From the NCBI GenBank assembly GCA_963971575.1, contig OZ020616.1, positions 20,689,713 to 20,753,712 of the forward strand: DNA of 64,000 nt, written 5' to 3'. This document shows positions 22,616 through 35,209 of the stretch, piece after piece. A model generated the notes under the pieces. That model did not search any database. It saw only the letters and a list, made by a program, of their open reading frames with translations, and was not told where the DNA came from. This stretch comes from Liopterus haemorrhoidalis (lineage: Eukaryota > Arthropoda > Insecta > Coleoptera > Dytiscidae). The translations under genes and the position numbers were made by a program. Each line of letters starts with the position of its first letter. Position 1 is the stretch's first letter.

Positions 22616-23008
22616 TCGAAAATGTTGGCGTGTTAGTTAAATTTTTAATAGATATAGTTTTACTGATATTACTTTTGAATATAAGCAATTCACTTTTGTA
22701 AGAATACACTAGATCTGGTTATTTTGGTTACTTTTATAGTGTGTTACTGACTTTAAATGTCAATTAAAAATATTCCTTACGCTGTAAAACCGACTTTAGG
22801 TTGATAAGGTTATGATCATTATAATTAAGATATAATTTTTCATTATAACATATGTCAAATGGATCGACATTTTAAAAAAGTGACATTTTTTAATACCAAC
22901 ATGACATACAGCTTCAAAGGTGCAAACTATTGAAAACAAAATTCCCTCTTAGTTTGTTCTTATAAAAGTGAACAGCTTAATCATTAACATATAATAATAA
23001 ACTACAGG

Positions 23009-24080
23009 TGTATAATAGTGTTTTATTGATTGTATCTCATATCTTTAGCTTCTTTTGGAAATATCAAGATTGGTATCAGGTCGTCAAGTATGAAATTTGT
23101 AGTTAATAATATTGCCAACTTTAACAGCTTATTAGTTGACATTGGCATAATATTTTACCGTTCTATTTTTCTTGTTGGAAAGTTACACATCTCGCCTCTT
23201 TAAAGAAATCATTGTGTGGACGTCTGGCACCTTTCTCTTACGAACGCGCAAACAATAATATTATTATTTGCGCTCCACGGGCGCAACACATTGTATGCTC
23301 TAAAAAACATCAAAAACTTTTTTTTTAAATTTTGTTGAAAATGGACGGTCGGAAATTCGCACTATTATGAAGTACGAGTTCTTACGTGGAACTACGGCAT
23401 TGCAGACCGCGCGAAACATTAATAGTGTATTTGGCTCTAGTGTTACTACGCAGCAGACAATAACAAAATTTAAAAATTTTGGTTCGCCAAATTTCGTACA
23501 GGCAACTTAAAAACTAAAAAAAAAAAAACCTGGCTCATCGATCACAGCAGAAATATACTGCAACCAACTGGACGAAATGATGCAAAAACTTAAAGAATAA
23601 CAGTCTAGATTGGTCAACAGATCGACTACTATCTTATTGCATGATAACGCTAGATCACCCACTGCACAAATGACTGTGGCAAAACTACAGGAATTGTAGT
23701 TGGAACTTCTTTAGCATCCTCCATACTCACCAGATCTAGCCCCCACTGACTACCACTTCTTCCCCAATTTGGACAACTTTTTAATAAGAAAACAGTTTAA
23801 TTCCGACAATGCTGTAAAACTGGCCTTGCAGGAATTCATTGACTCGTCCACCAGGGTTTATACCACCTGAACAACCTGCCGCTTAAATTGCAAAAGTGTA
23901 TAGACAATATGGGTGCATATTTTGATGAATAAAATAATTCCTTATATTTGTAAGTTATCAACCAACTTTGCCTTTTTTTCTACAAATTTCATCCTTGACG
24001 ACCTAATATAATAGTGTTTTATTGATTGCTTGTATCTCATATCTTTAGCTTCTTTTGAAAATATCAAGATGGTATCTTTT
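23009..24080 (+). repeat. 70-bp direct repeats flanking a mariner
   Basis: TATAATAGTGTTTTATTG through TATCAAGATTGGTA at 23009-23075 reappears at 24007-24080, directly on either side of the mariner element; a third copy lies at 51790-51960. The flanking pair suggests a tandem duplication or two adjacent repeat copies. Confidence 0.6.
23076..24006 (+). mobile_element. Mariner element with internal deletion
   Basis: The inverted termini TCAGGTCGTCAAG and CTTGACGACCTAA are flanked by TA, and extend about 30 bp. Plus-strand remnants read MDGREIRTIMKYEFLRGTTA (N-terminal helix-turn-helix), then after a deletion HDNARSPTAQMTV (second Asp) and PPYSPDLAPTDYHFF (third Asp of a D34D mariner). The element is 931 bp; stops are frequent. 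Confidence 0.85.
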
Positions 24081-24381
24081 TATACCGATAACAATTATTT
24101 TAATAAATAGCTCTACGCCATTGTACAGCCGGAAACTATTTTTCACCATTTTTAAAGACCATCATGGTCTTCTACCTATATATAATAATACTCCTTCCTA
24201 TAGTCTTTTTATTTAACGTATCAAACCTTAATAAAAAACTTTTTTATTTGTTCTAGATGTGCTTTATATTTCTCTTTAATTATCTACAATAACAGGAACA
24301 ACAATTTATTTTTCTAATTAATTTCAAGTGTAATTAAAACTACACATGTGAAAGAAAATGTGTGTTAAGTACAGCAGGGAC

Positions 24382-24510
24382 TTAGAGTTCATTTTGTGCT
24401 TTTTGTCCAGTGTCTTCTACACTGCCTTTATGAGTTTGGAGAACTGACATGACCTTGTCGCTGGAGGTGGGGTGAATGGAATGTTGAAGTTCACTGAGAG
24501 ATTCTTCAGT
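24382..24510 (-). CDS. GRAMD1: GRAMD1/Aster, last coding exon with stop
   Basis: After a TTTTATAG acceptor (24512-24511) the exon starts in phase 0 and encodes 42 residues: TEESLSELQHSIHPTSS, then VLQTHKGSVEDTG and AQNEL before TAA. It continues the helical tail that in GRAMD1 proteins follows the membrane anchor on the lumenal side. The preceding exon (26758-26878) ends in phase 0, so the two join cleanly. No AATAAA signal was checked beyond noting the AT-rich flank. Identity rests mostly on the upstream exons. Confidence 0.8.
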   Translation of the reverse strand, partial: TEESLSELQHSIHPTSSDKVMSVLQTHKGSVEDTGQKAQNEL

Positions 24511-24709
24511 CTATAAAATAAATAGTTTAACATATTAGAACATTCATTTTTTAGAATATTACACATCTTCTTCTGTCCAATTATTAATATTAACAATAAT
24601 TAACGATTAATTATAAATAACATTAATCAATATTTCAGTTTTTTTTAATATTGATAAATTGTGTGATTTAACAATATGATCTGAAAAATAAATGTTAAGC
24701 CGCGACGTA

Positions 24710-25584
24710 TAGTATTTCCAAAATGAAATGGCTGGTCTTGTTAAGCAGCTTAACAATGCTGTAATGGGTTTATGGCAGTAATCCTGTGACTTAATGCTGT
24801 AAAAAGAATATGAGAGGTGTTAAGGGAATTTTAAATTTTAATTGAATAGTTCAAATGAAGATTCTTAAAACCATTAAGGATATTTTCCAAATTTATAATC
24901 CTATTGTTTCTAACTTTTAGAGGTTGTTATACTTGTTTGTTAGTTAATTTTCAACTTTCATACCGTGCATACATTAAAAATATGGCTCTTTGGCGACCAT
25001 TTGATTTTGAAGAAATTCCTAATTTCTGTAGTGAAAATAGTGAATCTGTGCAAGATGATGTGGAATGAGAAAATGTGGACGTGGCTAGTAAAGAAAAATG
25101 TTATTTGTCAGAAGATTGCAAAGCTCTGATACTGACCGTTTATAAAAAATTAGTTTCGGAAGGTAATGACAAACCTATACTTAGGAATTAACTAGTGTTC
25201 CATATAGAACAATTCAACATATCATTGTTCGTGGCAAAAATTAGCAGCGAAAACGACCCGATTTACAAGTTTTCAAGGAAATAGATAAAGTCTGTTCCTT
25301 TGGTTTAGGCGGAACTAGATTTTCCATTCTAGTTACTTTTACCGATTGACTGAAGCTTTCGATCCTTTTATTCAGGAAAAGCCAACTTCAATATATAAAA
25401 AATAGCGTAGAAATAATAAATATTAGAAATAACTTGGCCTAATATTTTCTAACAGAGTTATTATTTATCATGACCATGGAAACGTTACACATAAGTATAA
25501 CGTATGCAGCAGGTAGAATGGTTATACTGTCAGTAATGTTTGGAATCAATAAGTGAGGGTGGCCATTTCATTTTGGAAATACTA
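24710..25584 (+). mobile_element. TAGTATTTCC element, copy 1, transposase remnant
   Basis: TAGTATTTCCAAAATGAAAT at the left and its complement at the right are flanked by TA (24708-24709, 25585-25586). Inside, after ATG, broken frames read WRPFDFEEIPNFCSENSE and KEKCYLSEDCKALILTVYKK. The fragment lacks the catalytic core. A mariner MITE piece (25287-25405) and dispersed-repeat sequence have inserted near the right end. Confidence 0.75.
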
Positions 25585-25929
25585 TACCTGTACATTTTGC
25601 GGAAGTTTTTATACATCTGCACTATGGATTAATACACCCTGTTTTAGCGTACGTAAATTAACATGTTACAATAATGCATTTAGACTTATCAATGGGTTAC
25701 ATAAATATTGTAGCGCTAGTGAAATGTTTGTAATTAATGATGTATGTACTTGTATGACTGTCCTCAGGAAATACGTTTTAATATGCGTGACAGATTAATG
25801 AAGTGTGTGAACAAGCTTGTTCATAACTGCGTTACTTGAGATAAAACTTTTAATATGAAATGGTCAGCTGTTCTTAGACAAATTTAGTCTGTCACCACAT
25901 TATTTTACAATAATTCTTAATTTTTAACC

Positions 25930-26540
25930 CAAAAATTAAAAATACTCCCTTATTGTCGACTTAATAGCAAAAATGTATATAACAAATATTGTTAAGAATA
26001 AGAAGACAAATATTTTATCTAAATGCATTTTTTTGACTGGATACATATTTGGAGAGTTATGGCTGAAAAACCCCAAAAATAAAAAATTTAAATTACTCCC
26101 TTATTATTGATTTAACAGCAAAAATTTATATTACAAATATTGTTAAGAATAAGAAGACAAATATTTTATCTAGATGCATTTTTTTGATTGGATAAATATT
26201 TGGAGAGTTATGACGGAAAAACACAAAAAATAATAATTTAAATTACTCCCTTATTATTGACTTAACAGAAAAAACCTATATTACAAATATTGTTAAGACT
26301 AAGAAGACACATTTTTTATCTCAATGCATTTTTTCGATTGGATAAATATTTGGAGAGATACGGCCGAAAAACCCCTAAAATTTAAAATTTAAATTACTGC
26401 CTTATTATTGACTTAACAGCAAAAACTTATATTACAAATATTGTTAAGAATAAGAAGACAAATCTTTCATCTAAATGCATTTTTTTGACTGGATAAATAT
26501 TTGGAGGGTTATATGGTGGAAACCCCCCAAAAATTAAAAC
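25930..26540. repeat. Satellite-like tandem array, ~150-bp unit, four copies
   Basis: ACTCCCTTATTATTGA-like motifs occur at about 25944, 26095, 26245 and 26396, each followed by ACAAATATTGTTAAGAATA and GGATAAATATTTGGAGAG. Unit length is 150-151 bp and the copies are diverged. It lies in a GRAMD1 intron. Confidence 0.9.
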
Positions 26541-26757
26541 AAACAAAAATTAATATCTCTTTTATTATAAAACTTTTACTAAGCTGTTTTAAGGGTTTTC
26601 GTCTTCTTTTGACCTGTATCACCCATTAAAAAGAAATAAGAAGACCGTAAACTGTATATTATATGAAATCAGTGGCCCAAGCGAGCTTGACCTCGATCAT
26701 ACAATCTTTTTGGTACATTCTCTACTATATTTCAAAGAAACAAATTAAAAAAGTTAC

Positions 26758-26878
26758 CTGGCGCAGAAGTTGTACTGCCGATTTTAAAACTCGCTGCCAT
26801 TTTTGCATCTCAACTGTGTGCAGAGTTTCTTGTTGTTGCAAAAGTTTCAACCATTCTTCGTGCGATTTTGGTGGCTCT
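26758..26878 (-). CDS. GRAMD1: GRAMD1/Aster, penultimate exon
   Basis: A 121-nt exon lies between a TTTCTTAG acceptor and a CAG|GTAACT donor. It enters in phase 2, matching the end of the membrane exon at 30707, and leaves in phase 0. The peptide reads PPKSHEEWLKLLQQQETLHT, then EMQKWQRVLKSAVQLLRQ. In vertebrate GRAMD1 proteins the same position holds a segment with EW, a Q-rich helix, and LQKW before a hydrophobic heptad stretch; the match is clear. It is probably an amphipathic or coiled-coil helix. Confidence 0.88.
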
Positions 26879-27895
26879 CTAAGAAAAACATTTACAATAT
26901 TTATTTTATGTTCAAGTTGTTGTACACAGTAATAACTCGAGCAGTGCGAGATTAATGGATTTTACTATAATTGGCGCAATAGTTTACAATTCACTATCCA
27001 ATTGGAAGTATGAAAAACTGCAATTTTTGTATTTTTGCGGTTTGATTATTTCTGACCAGTAGCAGGCGTGACTTACTGGTGAAGAGATGCAGTGAAATCA
27101 AATGCATATCGGAAAATATGTATTCTCGCGAATGTGTAACGAACCGTTTAGACCGCCAGAACAACAATGACCAAACTTTCACAAACCACCCGTCGCAAGA
27201 ATTTCTTTAAAAGGGGTTGCCGTCGTTTTTCTCATGATTTTACAAGTATTTTACGGGTATTTTAAAATAAACATATTTTTTAGAAATATATTTTTAAATG
27301 GTTCATTGTTCAAGGATACATTTGTTCAGAGTTATTGCTTAATAACTTGGAACACTAGCATCTTCTTGAACAAAGATTAAACCCTTTTCCTAGAAATGCC
27401 TAGAAATGTTTTATAAAAACTCCTGTCCTCTGAAGACAACATCAGACTGTATTCGGTCCGGTTAGTGTAAAGATCTAAGTTGTTGAATTCGTAGAGGTTC
27501 TGTGTCGGCATTCTGATGGTCTATCCGATTCTATTTGTTTTAATCTTTTTCATTATTTTAATATCTACATTTTAATCTTTTAAACCAATTGTATATATTA
27601 CTTTTAATAAATCAAATTCATTAATTTTAAACCGTTCTACTTAACGTGTGTAAACCTTCACCTTTAAGAACTTAAATGAACAGCTAAGATCCAGACTATT
27701 AACAAGATGTCTGGTCAGTCGGTTGGTAAGTACACTAATACATATCATTTAATTCACATATCGAAATGATGAACCCTGGATAACACTCACGCCTATTACC
27801 CGAACTCCTTTAGTCAGGAATCTCATTCCAGTTTGAGATTAAAGCTTTTAAATTTATTTACAAAAATCTAAATGAAAAAAAAAATATATCACTAT
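26879..27895. other. GRAMD1 intron, no element recognised
   Basis: No TIR, SINE or coding frame is supported. TCTGAAGACAACATCAGACTG near 27428 resembles the CTGAAGA motif of retroelement terminal repeats but lacks a GAAAC partner. Confidence 0.4.
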
Positions 27896-27896
27896 C

Positions 27897-30590
27897 ATTT
27901 TGTGACCTGGCCAAAGCGTTTCAATGTGTTGACATTGAAATACATTTAAGCAAGTTGGAAGAGATAGGAATTAAAGGACCAGCGCTTGAACTTCTGAGAT
28001 CTTATCTAAACAATAGGAAACAATGCGTGTATTCTGGAGGAATATTTTCTGAACCTATTAACGTGCTAATAGGAATCCCACAAGGTTCAGTATTAGGGCC
28101 TATACTGTTTGTTTTATACATGAATGATCTCCCTAAGTATGCAGGTTTCGAGACTATATTATTTGCGGATGACACAAACTTTTTATGCGCAACGGAAGAG
28201 TTGAATACTTTAATTGCCTTAACAAATACGTGTCTAAATCTAGTAACAGAGTGGTTTAACGCTAACAAGCTGTTGTTCAACACTGAAAAAAAAGCATCTC
28301 ATAATCAGAAATAAACATATTGAGATTGCAGAAGAAGACAGTGCAAAATTTTTAGGGATATATATAGATGCAAGAATAACTTGGAAAGAACACATAAACC
28401 AGATTATGTACAAAATTATCGAGAACTATCTTCGCGTTATGGAAAAATAACATGGTAATAACGAAAAGAGCAGCAAGAATTTTGTACTTTGCACAGATAT
28501 CGTACAGCTACTGGTAAAAAAAAAATTACTGCAAAAGAGAGCAATACGAATTCTACAATGCCAAATATAAAGACATTTATAATTTCATACTACACAAAAA
28601 AAAAAAAAAACACTTACCTAGCTTTAATACACACTCTCATATACATACACACCACATATGAAATAAGAACAACATTGTGATACTAAAACTGAGACTAAAT
28701 AAAACCAAACAAAGTATCTCCTATTACGGACCAGTTCTTTACAATAACACAATTAATGGCCGGTATTATAAAGCAAAATAGTTTGCTACTAAATTTTAGT
28801 TAAGAGTTAAACTAATTTAACCCATAGATTTCGGTATTATAAAATTTGTTTTAAAAAAGTTACCAACTAAATCTACAAACTAAATTAGTTGACAGATTTT
28901 CTGGGTACTAAATTATAGTTGGCAACTTATATTTGTATTACATTTAAATAGTCAGCATTTTGTTTACATTGCAATAACTTGTTTTTACTATTTATACTAA
29001 AATATATATTTGATAATTAATAACTGCAAAGTAAGTAATAATATTGTACATAAAAAAAAAAAATACATATGAATAGATTTATATATATAAACAACACAAA
29101 ATTTACAGGTTAGGTCATCAGTATCATTTGTCAGTAGTGTATCATCACCATCCGTAAACAGTATTTCTGACAGTAATAATGACGAAAATTCAAGAATACG
29201 TCAACCTAGAGAATTTCTTGAAAGAAGACACCCCTTTAATTATTATAATGATGAACAAGTTAAACACAGATTTCGGTTTTCAAAAGATACTGTTTTGTCT
29301 ATTTTTGAATTAATTGATAATTAAATAAAGTCCTTAACTCATATTACATTATATTTATTAATTGTTCTTTTTCAATTTCTGTATAATTTTTGCCTCTATC
29401 CCATTTTATTTTCATTTGAAATACTTTTTAACTTCTACGAATTCTTTTTCCCTGTCAAAATTATAGGTTATAAACGTTAAACTGTTAAAGCTACAACAGA
29501 AAAACCACGAAATATAGTATAAGCATCTACCGGTCAGTTGTATACTAACGTTCGGTCGGTAAATCTTGAGACTAAATTATTTTAGTTGCAAACTAGTTGA
29601 TTAGTTGGCTGTTCTGATTTATAATACTGAAATTAAATAACTTGTTATATAAGTTATCAACTAAATTTAGTTTACAAGTATTTAGTTAGGTCTTAAGTTA
29701 TGTTTTTATAATACCGGCCATAAGAGATTTAACTTATTCAACTTATTGGTTGAATTTAGTTTCATAATCAAGAATTTTTAAATACCAAATTGGAGAATTT
29801 GTAATAAATTTATTGCACTGTATGCTACTGTATTAAGATATATTAATAGATTTCGTTTCTTATGTACTATATCGTTAATATGTATTTGACTTAAGGTATG
29901 TGTATCTAGCCTGTGTATATGTACGACAAAATTTGTCAGATTATGAAAGGTCAGATATACATGCATACAACACGAGGCAAAAAGCACATTTACAAGTACC
30001 TAAAACTAAATTTGCTATTACGTCTAACAATCCGACCATATTATCAAAGAAAATTTACAACAATTTGCCGCAACACCTGAAAGATTATGGATCACTTAAA
30101 ACATTTAAATGTCAGCTTGTTGACTTCTTAATAAAAAAGTGTTACTATAATCTTAATGAGTATCTTTTACAACGTCATTAAAACGGACTAATTCATGTAT
30201 TGTTATTTATAAATTTTACTTTTAATTTTATTTATTTATTATTTTATATTTGACAAAAACTGTTTTATCAGTAATTTTTTATTGAAAGGACGAAATTAAT
30301 AAATTATTATTTGGTTTATTAATTAATTAAATACTAACGTCTAATAGTATTTCTATTAGTGATGTAATTAGAATAAGTAATAAATAATAAAAAACAACTG
30401 ATAAGTTTTCTATGACAACTGCACTGATGCAAGATTTTGTATATATTAAAAATATTTTCTGTATTTTTTATTTGACCATAATAATAATCAATTGTATTGA
30501 AATATGAAAAATAATGACTTGTCCAATATTATGTATGCATATAATCTTCTGGACCAATAAAATTATTATTATTATTATTATTATTATACA
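27897..30590 (+). pseudogene. Non-LTR retrotransposon (jockey-like RT), split
   Basis: The plus strand encodes reverse-transcriptase motifs in order: FCDLAKAFQCVD, then GIPQGSVLGPILFVLYMNDL and ILFADDTNFL (the FADD catalytic box), ending WFNANKLLFNTEK. A frameshift near 28290 leads to AKFLGIYIDARITWKEHI. After the insertion at 28757-29720 the C-terminal part continues: HAYNTRQKAHLQVP, KKIYNNLPQHLKDYG, and a stop at 30181. A TGGACCAATAAA signal and (ATT)n tail end the copy near 30590. The 5' part with the endonuclease is missing. Confidence 0.85.
28757..29720 (+). mobile_element. Harbinger-type element inside the LINE
   Basis: The ends TGGCCGGTATTATAAA and TTTATAATACCGGCCA are perfect inverted repeats with TAA on both sides, the 3-bp duplication usual for PIF/Harbinger. 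Internal TAGTTTGC/GCAAACTA subrepeats occur near both ends. The plus strand reads RQPREFLERRHPFNYY and VKHRFRFSKDTVLSIFELI, the N-terminal region of a Harbinger transposase, then a stop. Confidence 0.8.
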
Positions 30591-30660
30591 ACTACTTCTA
30601 CTATAACACATATGTGTTGTGCTCACCTTCAATAAATATTATTATTATTATTATTATCTA
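30536..30660. repeat. (ATT)n microsatellites at LINE 3' end
   Basis: Two runs, about 30558-30588 and 30636-30658; the first is the tail of the LINE. Confidence 0.8.
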
Positions 30661-30706
30661 AAGTCGCACTGTACGGGTTATTATTGTATTTAAAATTAAT
30701 ACTTAC

Positions 30707-30952
30707 TTGAGTACATGTAGATCTAGTAATGTGTAAGGGGGTGCTTCTTCCAATAGCCAGAGTTTGTAGTAAAGTGCCAAATTCAAAATAACAAGTAACA
30801 GCAATACGCCAAAAACAAGCCACGTAACACATTCGCTTTGTGGTGGCCGGGGCGTAGTAGGAGCTCGTCTTACCCCATGAGTACCAGGTACAACACCAGG
30901 TATATCGCCTGGTAGTGGAGCTGCAACAAGCCGTCCATTAAAACTCCTTCTT
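30707..30952 (-). CDS. GRAMD1: GRAMD1/Aster, linker and transmembrane exon
   Basis: The exon ends CTCAA|GTAAGT in phase 2 at 30707. It encodes a Pro/Gly-rich linker (LPGDIPGVVPGTHGVRRAP), then a hydrophobic segment VTWLVFGVLLLLVILNLALY followed by YKLWLLEE. In GRAMD1 proteins this single helix anchors the protein in the ER and is followed by the same YKLW-LE context. The 5' limit is uncertain: acceptors ending at 30953 (phase 2) or after 30993 (phase 0) are possible, and an in-frame TGA upstream excludes a longer exon. Neither fits the phase-1 end of exon 50498-50647, so one small exon is probably unaccounted for. Confidence 0.85.
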
Positions 30953-30993
30953 CTATCCGTCAACATCGGGAAACAGCGGAGAAAATCGGACAA

Positions 30994-32399
30994 CTTCGGT
31001 ATTCGTCAGGATATGGGATTCAGGACTAGCTGGATAGATTTTGGTACAGTAAAAACAAAAACAAAACAAAAAAAACTTAAAATATTACCACAAATAATTT
31101 GTTATTTCTAAAATAGTACTGCAGGCGCAAATAGTACATCTAATATAGTAAAAATAAGCCATAAAAGCACGCAAATAATTTGAGCATCAGAGCAGACGGA
31201 TGGTAGAAATTATACTATTTCTTTCAGAAACAATTCCTTCTATCCTTCTAGGCTGCTTTGCTATTTGTATATTCAGCGGCGCGACCATGGGCATAATGTA
31301 TTTCTCAGGTAGTCGTATAATTAGGGGCGCCAAGAGCGAGCCTGGGCTCCCGTGAAACAATACTTCCGGGGTCCCGGGAAATCAATACTTCCAGGGTCCC
31401 CGGAAAACAATAATTCCACCCATCCCCCTTTAAAAAGATTAATACGGGACTGATGACGGGTGAAAAATTGCGAGTAAATTTTCTTTATTTTTTCTGTAAT
31501 ATAACATCGTCGGCTTACCTGTAAATACTTCTAAGTCCGAGAAGCAGAACTTTTCAGGAGAGGCAAAAAACTTGCTACAATCATTATTTTAGAATTCTGT
31601 TTTATGAAATTTTCATTAAATATCAGTAATACAATTTTAGTTACAATGGGCAAAACATTTTATGATTATTTTATCATTTTTGTATTACTTTACGGAAATA
31701 ATAAAGCAAATAAAATCAAAACAGTCGAAAATCGAACTTAGAAGCTTTTACAAGTAAGCCCACGATATGTAAGATATGCTTATGTAAAGTGCTCATTATC
31801 CTCTCGTAAACTATCGACAGAAACGCCACAAAGGGGCCCATAATACTGATAACAGCTAAACACGTATGTATATGTATTTAGCTGCACACTTTGTCAAGTG
31901 TGCAGTTATATACTGCTCATACACTCATCAAAATGGTCTAGGAATATTTGATGGGAAGGTATGTTTGTTACTTTATAAAAAAATTGTTGATGGTGTGTAG
32001 GCAGCACCGCCGCGTGTTTTGATCACCCGTGTTCATGCATTGGGACCACCCTTTGCTAGAGTTGAGCACAAATACAGTTTACACAGCTACGCGATTTGGG
32101 TTCTAGTGGGAGATGGTCTTGTAAATGTTTGCAGACGGGTGGTTGAAGCACGCGTGGTAGCCCTGTGTACATGCTATGGTGGGGTTTTTATGGGGTAACA
32201 AAGGAACATTCTTTTCTTGATCATTGGGTATTTCACTGAATATCCATGGACCATTTCGATGAATGTAGATACATTTACGTCTAGACGGCAGCATTTTTAT
32301 TGCCATTCTTTTTAAAAATACATTTTGGCAACTCTTGCAGAATACTACCACCAACAGCACCAATCAAATTAACTATTTTGCAGTTTGTTAGAAATATGT
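30994..32399. other. GRAMD1 intron, little recognised
   Basis: Near 31274, CAGCGGCGCGACCATGG and GGGGCGCCAAGAGC resemble hAT termini but no partner end is visible; CAATACTTCCGGGGTCC is repeated in diverged form at 31360-31420. The rest shows no coding or element structure. Confidence 0.35.
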
Positions 32400-33494
32400 A
32401 TATATACGAGGAATGATCAATAAACAATGTTCCGAACTGAAAAACTTTGTATCTACACATGGAAATGTAATTTCTATCGCTGAACACATTGGTCTCTATT
32501 CTCTTATAATTTTATGCATACGCAAGTTACAGACATGCGCAGTTGCTGGACTACTTTAATTTAAAATGACGATGTTGCCAGTGATGGCATCCTAAATTTT
32601 TAGGAAGCGGTTCTATAAAGTCATGTGATATCTAGGAACCTATTCTGTATTTTTAAGAGTGAAAACAAATCACTTACTTCAATTTATTAAATATAAGGAA
32701 ACAGTTTTAGAAGCGTATTATTAATAACCTATAAAATAAATATTACATTTACAACACTGCAGGACACGGCGCACGATTCAAAACTGAAGTCAGAGTAATT
32801 CATTTATTTTTAATAATTCAACACGGTTCTCTAAGGTTTCAATAATTTTAAGAAACGGTTCGCGCGAACCGGTCTGAATCACTGGATGCTGCTTGAAACG
32901 TAGTCACGTATAGAATTATTTAGCTTTATTTGTTTGTTATGGGCAAAACATGTTCCCTTGTCGTAATACATAGAAATTGGTAACCGTGACGGCGAAAATG
33001 CAAGTATTCAACATTTGAGAAAATGGTGCAAGATGTTCTCCGAAGGATGAATAAATACAGTGGACCCTCGGGACTTTTAACAGTTCGAACAAATTGAAAC
33101 TCGAATTGAACAAACAAGAATCAAATGGATTCTAGATGAAAAAAAGGTAATTCACCTTTCAGTGAACAGTAATATCCCTCCTACTATTATTATTGACACA
33201 TATAGAGAGGAAAATATCTCATTTTGATCAACTTTTGTTTCTAAAGCGTTACAAGTGTTTTTTTTTTTTTTTTGTGCAATAATATTAGTATGTGACCCGA
33301 AGACATTGTACGAAATGCGCCATTATATGAAGACGGCCGCAGTATTGAAATGTCGCTTTCGTTTTCGATGTAGCTAAAAACACTATTAATTACGCTATAA
33401 AGCATCATCAGCGTACTGGTACTTGCGTAAATAACTTGGTTCAAATCACCCACGAGCAACACGCGCTTGAAACGACCGATTTCTTACCCTAATT

Positions 33495-33648
33495 CAGAGG
33501 CGAATTAAGCGGTGGGCGGTCGGCCGGCCGCCCGGTGCCCAAGAAGCCTACCGAAGCCTATATACAAATATTTCCATTCTATTTAAAATAATAGAGTTAC
33601 ATTTTAATTTTACCGCCCAGGGCCCCCAAGCAACTTAATTCGCCACTG
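33495..33648. mobile_element. 154-bp hAT MITE
   Basis: CAGAGGCGAATTAAG and CTTAATTCGCCACTG are inverted repeats, flanked by CCCTAATT on both sides (33487-33494, 33649-33656). The interior is GC-rich (GGCGGTCGGCCGGCCGCCC). Confidence 0.85.
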
Positions 33649-33884
33649 CCCTAATTGTTCTGCGTGAACGTGACTGACCTTCAACATTTTCGCACGTTGT
33701 CTCGAGGATAATCGAAATTTAGAAATTTCATTACGAAAAAGGTTAAGGAAACGTGCCTGGATTTTCTCGCAAATTATCGAGTTGAAAGACTGCGGTACGC
33801 TCGTGAGCCTTTGAACTGACTGGACGCAGACTATACTGACTTTCAAATAATGAGCTTCAAATCTCCAGATGGGCGAGAACGAGT

Positions 33885-34308
33885 CAGTGGCGTACCGTGA
33901 GTTTCAGCCGCCCGGGGAGTAGGACAAATTCGCCGCCCCCTTATTTAGGTATTTTAATCCAAAAGGCTCCAAAATTTAAAGAAATTTTAAAGAACTTTTC
34001 GGCAAGAATAAATTTGTTATTGTGTATTGTACATATAAAGAAGTCATGTATGTATGTTTTATATATAATAAACACATTTGTTACAAAAGTTCTTACACGT
34101 ATGACACTAAAGAAAGATTCCCCGGTTCCGTCACAGATTAAATAATAAAAAGTTCTCTCCGTGCTCATTTTAATCGGTCAGAATTGTAAGTGCGACAAAA
34201 ATATGAAAACAAATGATTCAAATTTTTAGTTCAGATACAAGATATTATTTATTGTCAATTTTTGCCGCCCCAAAAAAGTGCCACCGCCACCCCTACGCTA
34301 CGCCACTA
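33885..34308. mobile_element. hAT-like MITE (CAGTGGCGTA ends)
   Basis: CAGTGGCGTACCGTGAG opens it and CTACGCTACGCCACT closes it, with GCCGCCC motifs inside each end. No matching 8-bp duplication is visible, so one end may be altered. Confidence 0.55.
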
Positions 34309-34649
34309 GTAATCTAGGGACTTGATTGAAAACAAGAGAGAATAGTTATCTACCAATGTTTCAACAATACAACTAAGTAATTTCTTGTACATAAAATAAA
34401 GTAATCGATTAATAATAAATTAATCAATAAATTATTAACTAATCAAAACCAAAAATATAATATAATTAATCAATAAAATGAAAAACAAAAAGAATCGATT
34501 ATTTCAATCATTCAATTGGCAACATATGTTTCCATCTCTAGTCAGAATACATAGATTCAATTTTGCCCTTTTATTTATTGTATAATTTGTCAATAAAAAT
34601 GTGTAAAATATAGGGAACCATATTTATTGACCAATCCTCGTATATATAC

Positions 34650-35200
34650 TAATAATAGGTTCCCACAGTAAACTTGATGCTGATGATACGTTGGCGACAT
34701 ATATAACATTGCACCACAATAACACAGAAGTAAGTTGACATTGGTAAGATAATCGTCCCGTTCCATTTTCTTCCGTTTCTACTGTTCTTTGCGATATACT
34801 GCAAAATCTTTGGTTTGGCTAAAAATGGGTAAAGATCATTCAAACAGACAAGAGTAGAATCGTAAAAAATGCACAAACAAAATACGTAGAGCGCTAGGAA
34901 ATTTTTGAGATACGGTTGTATAAATAAACATAGCCAGTTTATTATTGCTTTTTACAGAGTTTCACGAAAAGTCCCTCTTTTCATTCATCTGGTATTGTTT
35001 TCAGGGTCCAAATATCTGTTATGCTGGGGTATAATATATCAGTTAATTAGTTACAATTTTTGGCGCACAGCAACGATGGCTATTTGTGCCTAGTCTAAAT
35101 GACTACACTACATATTAAAAACAATAAATAAATAAAGATAATCTTATACGTATACTCCATAAAAGAAATCTCGCAAGGACAAATACAAATAAATCAAATA
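34650..35200. other. No recognised gene
   Basis: Intronic AT-rich sequence. The only hint is CAGAGTTTCACGAAAAGTCC near 34957 and TTTTTGGCGCACAGCAACG near 35057, the latter also seen as TTTTTTGGCGCACAGTATAC at 58960; shared repeat, identity unknown. Confidence 0.35.
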
Positions 35201-35209
35201 AAAAGTCTG

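Larger units (their letters stand above)
32400..34647 (+). mobile_element. Mariner-like element with nested hAT MITEs
   Basis: TATATACGAGGAATGATCAA at the left is mirrored by the complement of the right end (TTGACCAATCCTCGTATATA). A decayed plus-strand reading near 33000-33130 gives KWCKMFSEG and RIEQTRIKWILDEKK, suggestive of a mariner N-terminal region. Two hAT MITEs have inserted (33495-33648, 33885-34308). Confidence 0.6.

Noticed and set aside
25553..25798. Frame starting MRVAISFWKYY, shared with 43852-44034
   Set aside because: The shared residues come from the terminal repeat of the TAGTATTTCC element; the rest differs.
27428..27460. CTGAAGACAACATCAG as a third hammerhead-like core
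   Set aside because: The CTGAAGA part is present but no stem II closing with GAAAC follows.
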